From Nageia nagi (lineage: Eukaryota; Pinophyta), in the NCBI GenBank assembly GCA_050084985.1, contig JBITNC010000001.1, forward strand, positions 42,718,001 to 42,782,000: 64,000 nucleotides of DNA, read 5' to 3'. This document shows, in pieces, positions 21,371-32,996 of this stretch. How positions within the stretch are numbered: the first letter of the stretch is position 1; each line of letters opens with the position of its first letter. The notes below the pieces were generated by a model, which ran no database searches, was not told the origin of the DNA, and was given only the letters and a program-made list of their open reading frames with translations. The position numbers were made by a program, and so were the translations under genes.

Positions 21371-21887
21371 TCTTTGGAGCCTTCTCTTCTGATTATCTAT
21401 GGACATTACAATATTACATGAATATAAAGAAATAACATTAAAATAATGGCAATACCATCTCCTACAATACTACTACAATCTCCTACAACAAGAAGAACAA
21501 CTTCAGAACTACAAAACTTCTAAAATGAATCATAGTCTTCTTTCAAATCTTTACAATCCCAAAATCCCAAAACTCTCTAAAACTCCATTGAAGAATCAAG
21601 AGAGTAGCATGCATTTAAATAGGCTTGGAAACATATCCAATGTGTCCATTGATGATCCTAAATCACTTAGCTTTCTATACCATTGATTCCCCATCAAATT
21701 CCACTACTAACTCATCAAAATGCATGTTGTTAATAGCCTAAAAATAGTAGACTTAAGCTATTAATGGTGTGGGTTTTATCACCACTAACCTCTAGATTTT
21801 AGTATTTAGTTAATATCTAAGCATAGATACCTTTGGGATGGGTAATAATCCTATAGATATCAAACTAACATGATCCAATTCAACTCA
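21371..21887 (-). repeat. B1 5' LTR fragment
   Basis: It matches the outer two thirds of the B LTRs, from the 'ggagccttctcttct' word to the terminus, which ends CA at 21887. The inner third, primer site and gag are deleted, so the LTR is joined directly to RT sequence. Confidence 0.8.
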
Positions 21888-21894
21888 ACTAGAT

Positions 21895-22410
21895 CCCAAG
21901 ATTAAGACTATGGTTAATGTGCTAAACCCTAAGATTCTTGAGGAAGCATATGACCTTACAAAGAGATAAGAAAGTAACCTATGTATTAAGAAATATTCAT
22001 GAACTATCATCTTTTATATGAAAGGAATAAGGATATATTTTTAAAGAATAAATATGCAAGATTTTTGAAATGGGAGAAAGAATAACAAGCCCAACAACCA
22101 AGTAACAAAAAAATCAAAGATAATAACCATAATGATCTTAATGATAGCAATCTACCCAAGTTTGAGAAAAAGGTCACTTAGCAACAAAAATAATAAAAAA
22201 AAACTTCCAAAGGGAGAATCATGAATTCTAAAAGTATAATTATGGTCAAGGGAATAGAAGCCAAGGGTTCATAAATCATATTTAAAGGTGTCAAGAAAAA
22301 AGGATTAGTTAGAATATGCCCAAAGATAAGTTTATAGAATAGCAAAAGGCTTTGAGGGATGGATGTTGGAATTGTGGTGGTGCCCATCATGAAAACTAGT
22401 GCCCATTAAA
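21895..22410 (+). pseudogene. Chromovirus 2 gag C-terminal half with zinc knuckle
   Basis: The frame opens with 'DPKIKTMVNVLNPKILEEAY', as in the end of the capsid domain of this lineage. A lysine/asparagine-rich linker follows. A CCHC knuckle lies at about 22363-22404: CWNCGGAHHEN, a TAG in place of one residue, then CP. All three cysteines and the histidine of the knuckle are retained, better than in the other elements here. Confidence 0.8.
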
Positions 22411-22479
22411 GATATATCAACCTAAGGATATATAGATACTTATAGTAATTGTATCAACATACATAAGAGGTTAGGCAAT

Positions 22480-22860
22480 CCCTTTATAAATTTTTGATAA
22501 AATCTTTTAAGATTTTATTAGATTTTGGTGCTATGAATAGTTTCATTTCTAATTATTTAGTTAGAAACATGCCTAAGATACTATAATTTTTGACAAATGG
22601 ATGGTAAATTGAATTTGGATTTAGACTTAAGCACCCTATTAAACAATGTTTTAGGGAAATTGAGATAGAGTTACCCAAAGGAACTACCATTTGGGACTTG
22701 TATGTAGTCTTGTTAGCCTATTATGATATAATTTTGGACATGGATTGGTTAATGACTCATAAGACCTTAATCAAATTTTAGAAAAGGTGGGTAGAATACA
22801 CACATGAGTCCCAAATAAGGTATAGGGTTTACAGTAATAAAAGGGCCTTTTGAACCCTAT
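22480..22860 (+). pseudogene. Chromovirus 2 protease
   Basis: The active-site segment reads LLDFGAMNSFIS (about 22515-22550), where the family has D-S-G-A; Ser is Phe. A second landmark, 'DIILDMDWL', lies at about 22728-22755, where Gly is replaced by Asp. The frame has several stops after 22780. Confidence 0.78.
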
Positions 22861-22919
22861 TTGGTCACAACCATGTAAGTCAAAAGGAGTATAAGAAAAG
22901 GGGAAATAATTTATGTGAT

Positions 22920-23930
22920 CAAGGTTAAAGAGGTAGAACAAAATGAAAGGTATAGTGAGGTGTTAAATAAGTATCCTATTCTATAGTAATATTGATATGT
23001 ATTCACTGATGATCTACCAAATGTTTCTCCAAAATGAGAATTTAATGTCCTCATAGATTTGGTACTTGAAGTGAAACCTATTTCTAAAACTTCATATATG
23101 ATGAATACCATTGAAATGCAGGAGTTAGAGGTATAATTGTAAGATATTTTAGAAAAGGGTTTGATTAAACTTAGTGTGTTTTCATGGGATGCTTCGATGC
23201 TATTTATAAATAATAAGGATGGTACATTAAAGCTATATATTGACTACATAATGTTGAACAAAATCACTATCAAAAATAACTACCCTCTACCTATAATTGA
23301 TGATTTATTTGATTATATTAAGGATGACATCATATTTTCTAAGATAGATTTAATATTTTGATATCATTAATTAAGGATCAAAAGTTCAGATACTCAAAAG
23401 ATAACTTTTAAAACTAGGTACAAGAACTATGAGTTTGTGGTACTACCCTTCAAGTTGATGAATGCACCTACAACTTTCATGAATCTAATTAATAACATAT
23501 ATCAAGAGTATCTTGATAAGTTTATAATGGTATTTCTAGATGATATTATCATATATTTGAGAAATGATGAGGAGAATAACCATCATTTGAGGCTAACCTT
23601 AGAAGTTTTGAGAAGAAACCAATTATATGGAAAACTATCAAAATATGGATTTTATGTTTCACAAATTTAGTACCTAGGCTATATTATTTTCATAAATGGC
23701 ATATCAATTAATCCTTGGAAAGTGGAAGAAATAATGAGTTGGCCCACACTAACAAATATAATTGAAGTGAGAAGTTTTATAGGGTTAGCTGGCTACTACC
23801 AAAGGTTTATTAAGGACTTTTTAACAATAGCCAATCCCATAACTAGCCTTCAAAGAAAGAATAAATCCTTCAAGTGGATAGGAAAATATGATAAATATTT
23901 TTCTATTCTAAAATAAAAGCTCACAACTAC
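22920..23930 (+). pseudogene. Chromovirus 2 reverse transcriptase
   Basis: The N-terminal part (22940-23160) matches the 'F.DDLP...PISK..Y.M..IEMQELE' lead-in. Fingers and palm follow: '[20 protein letters not shown]' (about 23230-23290), 'FSKIDL' (about 23336), 'LPFKLMNAPTTFMNL' (about 23448-23490) and the catalytic FLDD at 23533-23544, with both Asp intact. The thumb and connection run to 23916, including 'VRSFIGLAGYYQRFIKDF'. This is the best-kept RT in the window: 23161-23361, 23437-23670 and 23722-23916 are open. A short frameshift or deletion falls at about 23365-23400. Confidence 0.88.
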
Positions 23931-23979
23931 ACCTATAATCACTATCTAGATCCACATGGTGATTTTTTTAGTATGCATA

Positions 23980-24320
23980 AATGTTTCAATAGAAGGATCA
24001 GGTGGTATTTATCATAGAATGGAAACCTAATGGCATATGAATCCAAAAAATTAAGAACCCATAAGATGAATTACATAGCTCATAAACATGAGTTAGTATT
24101 TTTAGTTTATGCATTAAAAATATGGAGGCATTATCTTTTGGGAAAATCTTTCAAACTTGATACAAGTTATCAAAGTTTGAAATATTTGTTCACTCAGTTA
24201 GATTTAAATGTTAGGCAAAGGAGATGGATGGAATTACTACCTAAGTATAATTTTTGTATTAATTATATTAAGGGAAAAGGAAATAAGGTGTTATATTCTC
24301 AATATGTACTAAATGTGTGA
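23980..24320 (+). pseudogene. Chromovirus 2 RNase H
   Basis: An open stretch at 24030-24320 carries 'YESKKLRTHKMNY', 'HKHELVFLVYALKIWRHYLLG', 'DTSYQSLKYLFTQ' and 'RQRRWMELL', the gypsy RNase H pattern. The catalytic Glu of 'xxExLAxV' aligns with the E of 'HKHELV'. The usual 'TDHQSL' has become 'TSYQSL', so the catalytic Asp there is lost. Confidence 0.85.
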
Positions 24321-25035
24321 AGAGTTATTGAATATATGCTCAATATGTACTATATGGAATGGAAGACTAAATAGGATAATTACCTATATTTAGTCAAGTT
24401 TGCCTATAATAACAGTTACCATTCATCTTTGGAAATGGAATAATTTGAAGTTCTATATGGAAGTATCTATATAATTCCTTTATCTTGGGATAATTAGGAG
24501 CATCAGGTGATGATCTAAGTTGATATGTTAAAGTAAATGGAGGAGCAACTCAAGTTAATATGATAGAATCTCAAGGAAGTTGTCATTCATCAAAAGAGTT
24601 ATGCTAATCTCAAAAGAACTCCTCAAGAATTTATTATGGATGAAAAAGTATTTTTATGAATCCAACACATGAAGAGTTTCATAAAGTCTACAAATTTATA
24701 TCACTTATTTGTTGGCCCCTTTGACATAGTTAAAAATAAGAATCTAGTTGCTTACAAACTTGCTCTGCCACCAAGTTTGTCAAAGATGCATGATATCTTC
24801 CATGTCTCCTTGTTAAGAAAATATGTTACTAAACCTTTTCATGTGTTTTATTTTTCTATCTTGTAGATGTTAGACCCTCAAGCTATATAATTTATCCCTA
24901 TAATAGATACAAATTATTAGAACTAGCAAATTGAGTAGTAGGGAGATAAATGAATGTCTAGTATAATGGGATCTTTCACTTAGGAAGATACATATATCAT
25001 GAAAATACAATTTCCTTTTTTTTGAATGATTATGT
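24321..25035 (+). pseudogene. Chromovirus 2 integrase C-terminal part and chromodomain-like tail
   Basis: After a deletion removing the zinc finger and most of the core, the sequence resumes with 'FAYNNSYHSSLEM' (about 24400) and 'FEVLYGS'. The C-terminal module follows: 'DEKVFL', 'FVGPFDIV', 'AYKLALPPSLSKMHDIFHVSLLRKYV' (24710-24830). A short end near 24930-25030 fits the chromodomain tail of Tekay elements but is badly decayed. Confidence 0.8.
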
Positions 25036-25095
25036 AAATATTATTGCACTAAATTAATTGTATTATATACTAACACATGGGACTATATTCCTTTT

Positions 25096-25106
25096 AAGGG
25101 GGGTAG
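25096..25106 (+). other. Polypurine tract of chromovirus 2
   Basis: AAGGGGGGTAG immediately precedes the LTR start. It would prime plus-strand DNA synthesis in a live element. Confidence 0.85.
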
Positions 25107-25108
25107 TA

Positions 25109-26238
25109 TGTAACGACCCACTCAATTACACTTTCTATAATCCTAATACCTTCAAGGAATTTGAATTGAATTTGAGATAATTTATGTGATTCATATATAT
25201 ATATATATATCAATTTGATTATGGATTTAATATTTTTTTGACATAGGTTACAAGTTGACTCAATGTGGGAGTCATATTGGAAGATCTAAGTGAACCAAAG
25301 ATGATTTATTTATAGGAACAAAATGATAAGAGTGAGGAAATGATTTGTAGTTGAATTGTTGACAACCCATAGGGGCTATAGTAAATCATATAGTTGCATT
25401 TCATATTTTGTGTATATGAAGTATAACATATGTGATGTTTGTGTGTACACTAATAAATTTACTTTGTAGGATGGGTGATCTCTTCAAGTAAAATTATGTA
25501 CAAAAATATTTATTGTGAATTCTATTTCATATGATGCATTCATTAATTACAGATAATATTGAAATAAAATGTTTGATACCTAGATTTAAATTCTTACTCC
25601 ATGGTATTTTATTTTACTATCAATAATTTGATGATTAATGAAAATGTTTAACCTATGGGGGAGTTGGAAAGATAATTATTATTGATAACATATGTGTGTC
25701 AAATAATTGAATACCATTTAAGCCTTGTGGCTTAAAATCAAATGGTGGAGGAAAATCCACCACAAAATTAAAACTTTATGTTTCCCACTAGCAAAAACTA
25801 TGAGGTGATCAATAGTAAGTTTATTTGGAGGTATTATTCCCATTTTTTCCCTATAAATACATTAGGAATTTTAAGAAAATACACATTCCTTCCCTCACAA
25901 AATTTGGTTTGTGTCATGTTAGTTGAGAAGCTCAATATTCTCATTATTGCCTCTTCCTAATTTTCAATACCAGATACTCCTCTATTTATAGCATTTACTT
26001 GTTATAAATTATGAATATTTCATAGTTATGAATATTTAATCTATTATTTTCATTTAATAAGTGTTATATTAAATATTATTTCTTGGAATGTGAATATGTT
26101 TGATACTAATTTATTTTTATGTTATTGGATTTACATTTTGAATGAATAGATGTGGTATATTCAAATTAATTATTTACTAATGTATGCCTTATTTATCACT
26201 ATACATGACTAAGGAAGTTAGGAGCCTGACACCCTACA
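25109..26238 (+). repeat. 3' LTR of chromovirus 2 (about 1.13 kb)
   Basis: It starts TGTAACGACCC, the usual opening for this lineage, straight after the polypurine tract. It ends ...GACACCCTACA at 26238. A (TA)n run lies at 25193-25211 and a TATA box at 25851. The left end is firm; the right end is chosen from the CA terminus because no second LTR is present. Confidence 0.75.
25851..25860 (+). promoter_or_regulatory. TATA box of the chromovirus 2 LTR
   Basis: CTATAAATAC lies about two thirds into the LTR, a normal U3 position for the element promoter. Transcription would start some 30 bases downstream, near 25885. Confidence 0.6.
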
Positions 26239-27359
26239 TTTTTCTTCCCCTTACCTCTACACATTGGTAGAAATCCCCATATTCTTTTCTAAAGGCATCA
26301 TATTCCTATAGTTTAAATGAGTTTTCTAACAAAGGAAGTCACTAATATGTTATTTCTTTCTACATATCTCTAGATTACTCTAGCTCAACTACTTTTGGAA
26401 ATACTCCGGATGGAGTAACCCATCAATGGGAAGAAATTGGAATGATTGTTTATGCTTATAGTTATATATTAAAGGTTGCCCTAAGTCTTTGTATTTGACT
26501 AATACAAAACTGTTCAAGATTTGTGAAATTTTTTGATTATTTCTTTTGAAGTAGATGCACACATGGTCTCCTTGCTTTTATAAAGTTTCATAAGCTTCTC
26601 TTTAACATGATGTTGATTGAGATTCACCCCACAATGTTATTGAAATAATATTTTCACTTTTGAGCTGATACAAAATAATGAAAGTGGACTCTATGAGTCC
26701 AACATCTATGGAGCTATATTCACATCCAACACAAGGAAAGTTTTTCAACATTTTTCTAGATATATCCCTATGATTTTTTGAGTGTAACATTATTTACATA
26801 TGATTAATTATTTATAAGTGTATAATTATTTCCATATGATTTGATTTTAAGTCCATATAGCTAAATTATGAGAAATAGATATCTCTACACTAAGTCAATT
26901 TAATGAAAATTATTTTGGCAAGTTGTGATTGAGAAGTCAAAGGCTTGTATGGAGTATAAACAAAAATTTTCTCCTATCATAGGGACATAAGAATGAATTT
27001 TTGAGTTTATTAACCTTTGTGAAACCCCAACACATCTCTTATATCTATAAAAGGTTGTGACCTTTCTTCATAATGCTTTCTATTTCCTTTCTAGTTGTGA
27101 AAATATTTTGAGCAAGACTTTGATTTGAATTCCGCATGGTAACCTAATGTAAGATGATCAAATCAATGGAGAAATATAGTATTTTTGCAAATAATTTAGT
27201 TAGAATTGGGCCTAATAACCATTCTCCAACTTGGAACCATTTGAAATGTGCTTCATCCCCAATTATTTTTCTAAGTGAATTCCTAATCTCAAGTGACAAT
27301 CTAGAGATTCCAAAAGGTTTTGTGCTATAAATTTTGATTTGAATACTCATCTTGGTCTT
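26239..27359. other. Unassigned sequence between chromovirus 2 and repeat A2
   Basis: No known domain was recognised. On the minus strand two short open stretches (27350-27144 and 26790-26602) read rather like real protein ('RLSLEIRNSLRKIIGDEAHFKWFQ' type), so a decayed gene or element frame is possible. Evidence is too thin to name it. Confidence 0.35.
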
Positions 27360-29640
27360 CCAAAGGAATCATAGTTATAATATTGGTTGACCAAGGTCTT
27401 TCCCCATGCATATACCTTTACCATATTATAGTTAAAAATATATATTTTGAATTGTGCCTTTTTATAATAACATTTTATAATAACATGAATGATAAGTATT
27501 ATTAATTAACACCTATCTTAAGAATGCTTTGGAAGGAGCTTATAATTAATTATCCTAATATATTTGCATGATATGTGTTGAAAGAATAACTACATGATTT
27601 TGATTAAATGTGATATTTTTTTTGGGTAGTCTTGATAAATATTAAAAGTTAAATTATTTTTAAACATTGAATTTCATAGAGTATTGATTATAATTTATGA
27701 TCCTTAATGAGAAATGATTGTATTAATGGGTATGATATTTATTTTTAAGGCTAAAAATAAAGTGGTGAAAGCCTTCTTGGTATTCTAGCAAGATAAACAT
27801 TTGATGTTTGAAATAGCTCCATAATCAAGGAAGAGAGGTAGTCCTTAAGTAAGACACAAATCCCCTTAAGATCATGATCAGAGAAATGTCTTCAAGTTTG
27901 TATTGCGTGAGATGAAAATTGATTGTTAATAATTAATGTAAAAGTGATTTGAATGTTCATGCATCTAGTGGTATCATGCATTTCATTGGGTAAAAGAGTT
28001 ATCCTGATCCTCATTATACTCAAACCAAATCCTAGTATCCTAGACAACCAAGTCTTGGTTCACTTGGTTTTATGTGTGAAGATGGAGATGAAAAGCCTTA
28101 AATAATCATCAAGTGTTCAAGAATGATTTTGAATACCTTTTATAGTATAGTTAATCCAAATGATGAAATTGAATATGGGATTATTTCCATTTATAAACTT
28201 AGCAAACCCTAATATGTTTTATGAACATCAAAAGTATAGAAATTCAAGTATGAACAAATGTATTATATTCAACCTTGTTGTACTTTTAAAAGGTATAAGT
28301 ACTTATTAAGTCATTTGTGTAAAATAAAAAATGTTTCTTTAGGATTCATAAACTATAGTATGATTTATCTTATGACCTAATCAATAATTAGAGTTATAAT
28401 TATCTTATTGTAAATATAGGACTTTGCCTTGGAATAAATAATATCATTGATTTATATTTCTTTTACTCTTGAAGAAAAAATGATAGGGATAAATAGAAAA
28501 ATTCCCAAGATAAGAGATTAATTAGAGTAATTATTAGAAATCATATTGATGTGTTTAAGTTTTGAAAAGCTAGTATTGGTAACATGATTGGAATCTAGTA
28601 ATAAATACATCATGTTTTAGGGAAGAATGCCTAACCAAACTTGAAAACTAACAAATAATAAGTGTTGTTATATATAGGGGACCATTATACTAAAAACAAA
28701 TATTGAAAACTAAATGTTGATTTTAATACCCTAAAAACTACTATTGTTAAGATAACCTTGGAATAAATGAGAAGGTTTGATCAAGTGTAGTTTTTGACTA
28801 AGCATACCAATAGATGATCTAATTAAAGCAAAGTTTATGTTTGTGAACCTTTGAGTTTATGTTTATCATTGAATGGATATGATATTTGATGTCAAAAGGA
28901 ATAGATAAATTATTTTCATAAGTTTGTTAAATGATAAAGGGAATCTTATCCAAAAATATTCCTTGAGTGAGGACCACTCTATGTCACACTCCCTTTCTTG
29001 GAGTAGCCAATTTTAGAAGATTCTCAAGATTTGTTATTACTTCTTAGCATTGTTTTAATTTTAAAGTATTGTTCCTTTTGTCTATTAATACATGTAGGAT
29101 TAATGAATTGGGATATTGTTGTGCATATTCTATGATGGCTTCTTGAGTAAGCTTTATTTTATATCTTCATGTGCATGCTTGAAATGATTGTTACCATTGT
29201 TTAATTGATAAGTTTAATTATGAAATATTTCAATTAATGCATAATGATATATGGTTTATTCTTACTGCAATGATAGACTCTAATGTAAACTTTATTACTT
29301 GTATCATTCAAGCATGAAAACCTAGAAGATCCATAATTAGTTCGAGACCACTTATCTTAAGAAATGATATTATGGGATGATTTTTACTTTATAAATTTTG
29401 AAATAAAATGATTTGGAAAAAAAAACACTTAAGAATATTATTTAAATATCCATGACTCCCCAAGATATGGACATGGAGACATTAGAAAACATGGTGGGCC
29501 TAGTCGATAGATATGGGTAGGCTAGTGTTCCATACCCTTGATAGGTTATTAGATAAGGGTAGCAATCGATAAAACTATAGTTATTGAGTGAGAGTAACTA
29601 GTAATCATACCTTCTATGGTTAAGCACATAGTATGATGAT
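27360..29640 (+). repeat. Repeat family A, copy A2
   Basis: Co-linear with A1 (375-2660) over about 2.3 kb, with many substitutions and small indels, and no coding capacity. Its last 190 bases also form the start of the foldback at 29455-30680. Confidence 0.8.
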
Positions 29641-30680
29641 TATTACATAGGTGATGACACTATACTCATTTCATATGGAATATTGATTAGAAAAATATAT
29701 CTACTCCTATGATTCAGAGGGTTATTCATTGGGTGAAGATGTATAACTTTATGGATAAGTATTTTCTTGCTTGATATGGGCCCCAATTAGAAGACCATAA
29801 CACCATGACTAGATTATTCATTACATAGTTTATGAATAAAAATAATGGGGTCACCTATGTGGTATTTTCTAATGGAGTGAGTGTTGTGAATTGAAAACTA
29901 TAACATTTTTATCAAGATTAGTTAATTTGAATTTGAACAATCTTGCCATGTGGGTGCTAACTAGCTACCAACATAAAAAAAAAAGGTCTAAAATTTAAGA
30001 TTTTGGTGAAGTCAAGAATAGGTGGAGCATTACATATGTAATGCTTATCCCATTCTTGATTTCACCATAACCCTAAAGTTTAAACCTATTTTATTTATTT
30101 ATTTAATTTCAAAACTCAAATAACTTAGGAATGGAAAAGGTAATTTGCATGAGTATGTCAATGTTGGTAGTTAATCACCACTCATATGGAAAGATTAGAC
30201 AAATATGGATTAACTAATCTTAATCAAAATGTTCTAGTGTTCACCTCATAACACTCACCCTGTTGGAAGATGTCATACAAATAATCTCACCATTTCTATT
30301 CATAAACTATGCAATAGAAAATTTGGTCATGATGATATGGTTTTTTGCATGGGTTCCATATCACCTAAGACAATGCTCATTCACAAGGTTAGATATCTTC
30401 ACTCGATGAATAACCATTTGAATCAAAGAAGCAAATAGATTATCCTAACCAATATTCTATATGGAATAGATATAGATTCATCACCTATGAAATGATTTCC
30501 ATACTCCTGTGTACCTAACTATAGGAGATATGACTATAGTTACCCTCACTCATTAATTATAGTTTTATCAACTACTACCCCTATCTAACAACCTTTTAGG
30601 TGTATGTATCATTACCCTACCCATATCTATCAGTTAGGCCCATTATTTTGTCTAGCATCACCATACCCATATCTAGGGGA
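29455..30680. repeat. 1.2-kb foldback (inverted duplication)
   Basis: The left arm (29455-30035) and right arm (30036-30680) are reverse complements with moderate divergence. The outer parts of both arms are the terminal part of repeat A. The centre is the perfect 20-base palindrome AGCATTACATATGTAATGCT at 30026-30045. Flanking words pair across it, e.g. 'ttttggtgaagtcaagaat' with 'attcttgatttcaccataa'. There is almost no spacer, so the DNA or its RNA could form a long hairpin. Confidence 0.88.
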
Positions 30681-31430
30681 TCATTATACTAAAAAATATT
30701 AAAAAATTAAATGTCAAGTTTAATATCACAAAAAGTGATGCTGAGGAGATAACTTTGGAATAAATGATAAGGTTTGACCAAGTGTAGTAATTATCTAAGC
30801 ATACCAATAGATGAATTAATTAAACTAAAGTTAAATTTTGTAAACCTATGAGTTTATGTTGATCATTTAATAGCTATGATTTTTTATATCTAAATAAAAT
30901 AGATAAATTATTATTGTAAGTCCATTAAATGATAAAGGGAATCTTAACCAAAAGTATTCCCTAAGCGAGGACCATTCTATGCCCCACTCCCTTTCTAGGA
31001 GTAACCACTTTTAGAAGATTCTTAGAACTTATTATTACTACTTGGTAGTGTTATTATTTTTAAGTATTATTCCTTTTTTCTAGTCATACATGTGGGATTA
31101 ATGAATTGGGATACAATTATGTTTATTCTATGATGGCTTCTTGAGTAAGCTTTATTTTATATCTTCTCATGCACACTTGAAATGATTATTGCCTTTATTT
31201 AATTTATAAGTTTAATTTTTTATTTACTTTAGTTAATGCATAATGATATATGGTTCATTCTTAATGCAATGATTAGACTATATACATCTTATTACTTACA
31301 TCGTTCAAGCATGAAAATCGAAAAGATCATTAATTGGTTCAGGATCAATTATCTCTAAGAATGATGGTATGGGGTGATTTTTACTTTATAAAATTTGAAA
31401 TAAAATGAATAAAAAAAATAAACCACTCAA
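30681..31430 (+). repeat. Repeat A fragment A3
   Basis: It matches A1 from about 1705 to 2445, beginning at the 'aggggat.attatact' word and ending in 'ccactcaag'. It directly follows the right arm of the foldback, so terminal A sequence in inverted orientation is joined to internal A sequence in direct orientation. Confidence 0.8.
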
Positions 31431-31547
31431 GAAAATCCATAATGCATTGATTCATGTAATATTGGCATGGCTCATATAATCTCTCCACTTGAAATAGTGT
31501 TAATGATGGGTAAAAGACTTAACTCCTTGAAGAGAGCTATTTTTTTA
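31431..31547. other. Short spacer before element C
   Basis: Unassigned. It ends in TTTTA, which may be a target duplicate of the TTTTT that follows 36091. Confidence 0.3.
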
Positions 31548-32013
31548 TGGAATTGAAGGATTATATATAACCAATATCACCTTGAAGTTTCTCAAACAAA
31601 TCTATCATTCATTCATATACTAATGCAATAAACAATTACACAAAAAATAACACACTATGTATAGTGGTTCCTCCATCTCTTGGGAGTACATCCACTTTGA
31701 ACCATTATTCTATTACTTGCTCAAAAGATAACTCTCCTACAAATTCTTAAGATAAGTATTACCATGCTTGATCAAGTTTGATCAAGTTACATAATAAGAG
31801 GATTACCTCTCTATTTATAAGAACTAACCCACCTTTTAACATTCTTTTTATCCAAAGGTAAGGTTAAAGGTGTTTCTATATTTATTCCTCTTTCTATTTT
31901 TATTTTCTTAATGCTTTAAGGTATTTAAAGATACTTTAAGTATAAAGTGAATTTATATTAAAAAAAATATTATATAATAAATATTACATAATATTATATT
32001 ACAACTTTCAACA
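31548..32013 (-). repeat. 3' LTR of element C (466 bp)
   Basis: Aligns with 35679-36091. Plus-strand ends are TGGAATTG... and ...TTTCAACA. A TATA-like 'tctatttataagaac' (31825-31840) lies in both copies. Confidence 0.88.
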
Positions 32014-32024
32014 CTCCCCCTTAA
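32014..32024 (-). other. Polypurine tract of element C
   Basis: The minus strand reads TTAAGGGGGAG directly before the LTR start TGTTGAAAG. Confidence 0.85.
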
Positions 32025-32781
32025 TGTAAAATTGGGTGGAGTCAAAAAGATAGAAAGAGAAAGTAAGAGAGAGTTCTTCTCCAAAAGATACAAGTGGAGA
32101 TGAGAACTTTTTATATCTTTAAGAAAGTAATAGAATATAGATGGTTCTGCAATGGCTCAACTACTTAACTATTTTAACAAATAATTTTACAATACAATCA
32201 TTAACCAAAAAATAATTTTTTTATATAAGAGTAGTCATTTAATAATATGTTGACATGAAGAGCCTTCATGAGCTTGCATACTTGAAGTAACCTACAATCT
32301 CAAAAAAAATCTACAAGCTACAAGTAGCTTAAAAAATAAGATCAAATAAATACATCATATATACATATATAAAATAGATGTCATCTATAAATGGATCAAA
32401 TATGTCATCACATATGCATAATCAACCAAGTGATATTAATGCATTCTCAACCAATGATATAAAAAATATCATCAATATTTATCAAAAAAAAATTTTGATT
32501 TTTAATTTTTGTATTTATTTGTATTTGTTTGTTTTAGATCATTATTTTGTATTTATTAAGGGTATATGAAGGTGTCTTCATAACATAATATTTCATAATT
32601 TAATTCTTCCACTTGATAGCAACTTCATAAAAAAATACTTACATGACCATGTTAACTTAACCATGGCACAAATGATCAAAAAATAATAGAAATAAACCAC
32701 AAGTTTAGATTTTTAAGTCACACATGACAACTTGACTAAACACAAAGTCAAGATTTATAGGCCACATACTAAATAGATATA

Positions 32782-32996
32782 ACTTTACCAAGAGTGAACT
32801 AAGATGCCACAATAAATAAACTTGACTTTACCAAGAGTGAGTCAAGATGTCATAAGAAATAAACTTGACTTTGCCAAGAGAGAGTCAAGATGCTACAATA
32901 AATAAACTTAAATTTACCAAAAGTGACTCAAGATACCATAATGAATAAACTTGAATTTATCAAGAGTGAGCTAAGATGCCATTTTAACCATGCTAC
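32782..32996. repeat. 43-bp minisatellite (5 copies) in element C
   Basis: 'actttaccaagagtga' and its variants start at 32782, 32825, 32868, 32911 and 32954, an exact 43-base step. Each unit carries 'gtcaagatg' or a variant. The array lies about 0.8 kb inside the 3' LTR. Confidence 0.92.

Larger units (their letters stand above)
9762..21887 (-). mobile_element. Ty3/gypsy element B1, interrupted by nested B2
   Basis: Reading on the minus strand, B1 consists of a 5' LTR fragment (21371-21887), an RT fragment (21211-21370), the rest of pol (12892 down to about 10480) and a 3' LTR (9762-10469). B2 (12898-21210) sits inside the RT and is flanked by ATTAT/ATTAC, so the two B1 RT pieces are continuous once B2 is removed. 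Gag, protease and the start of RT are lost between the 5' LTR fragment and 21370. The left flank is repeat A; the right flank is chromovirus 2 gag, so one end has been rearranged. Confidence 0.85.
21888..26238 (+). mobile_element. Chromovirus 2, Tekay/Del-like, 5'-truncated
   Basis: Gag (end), protease, RT, RNase H, part of integrase, a chromodomain-like tail, a polypurine tract and a complete 3' LTR follow in order on the plus strand. The 5' LTR and first half of gag are absent: the element starts in mid-gag right after the B1 LTR terminus. The wording of RT and RNase H and the TGTAACGACCC LTR start resemble the Tekay/Del lineage. Most of the integrase catalytic core is deleted between 24320 and 24340. 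Confidence 0.85.
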
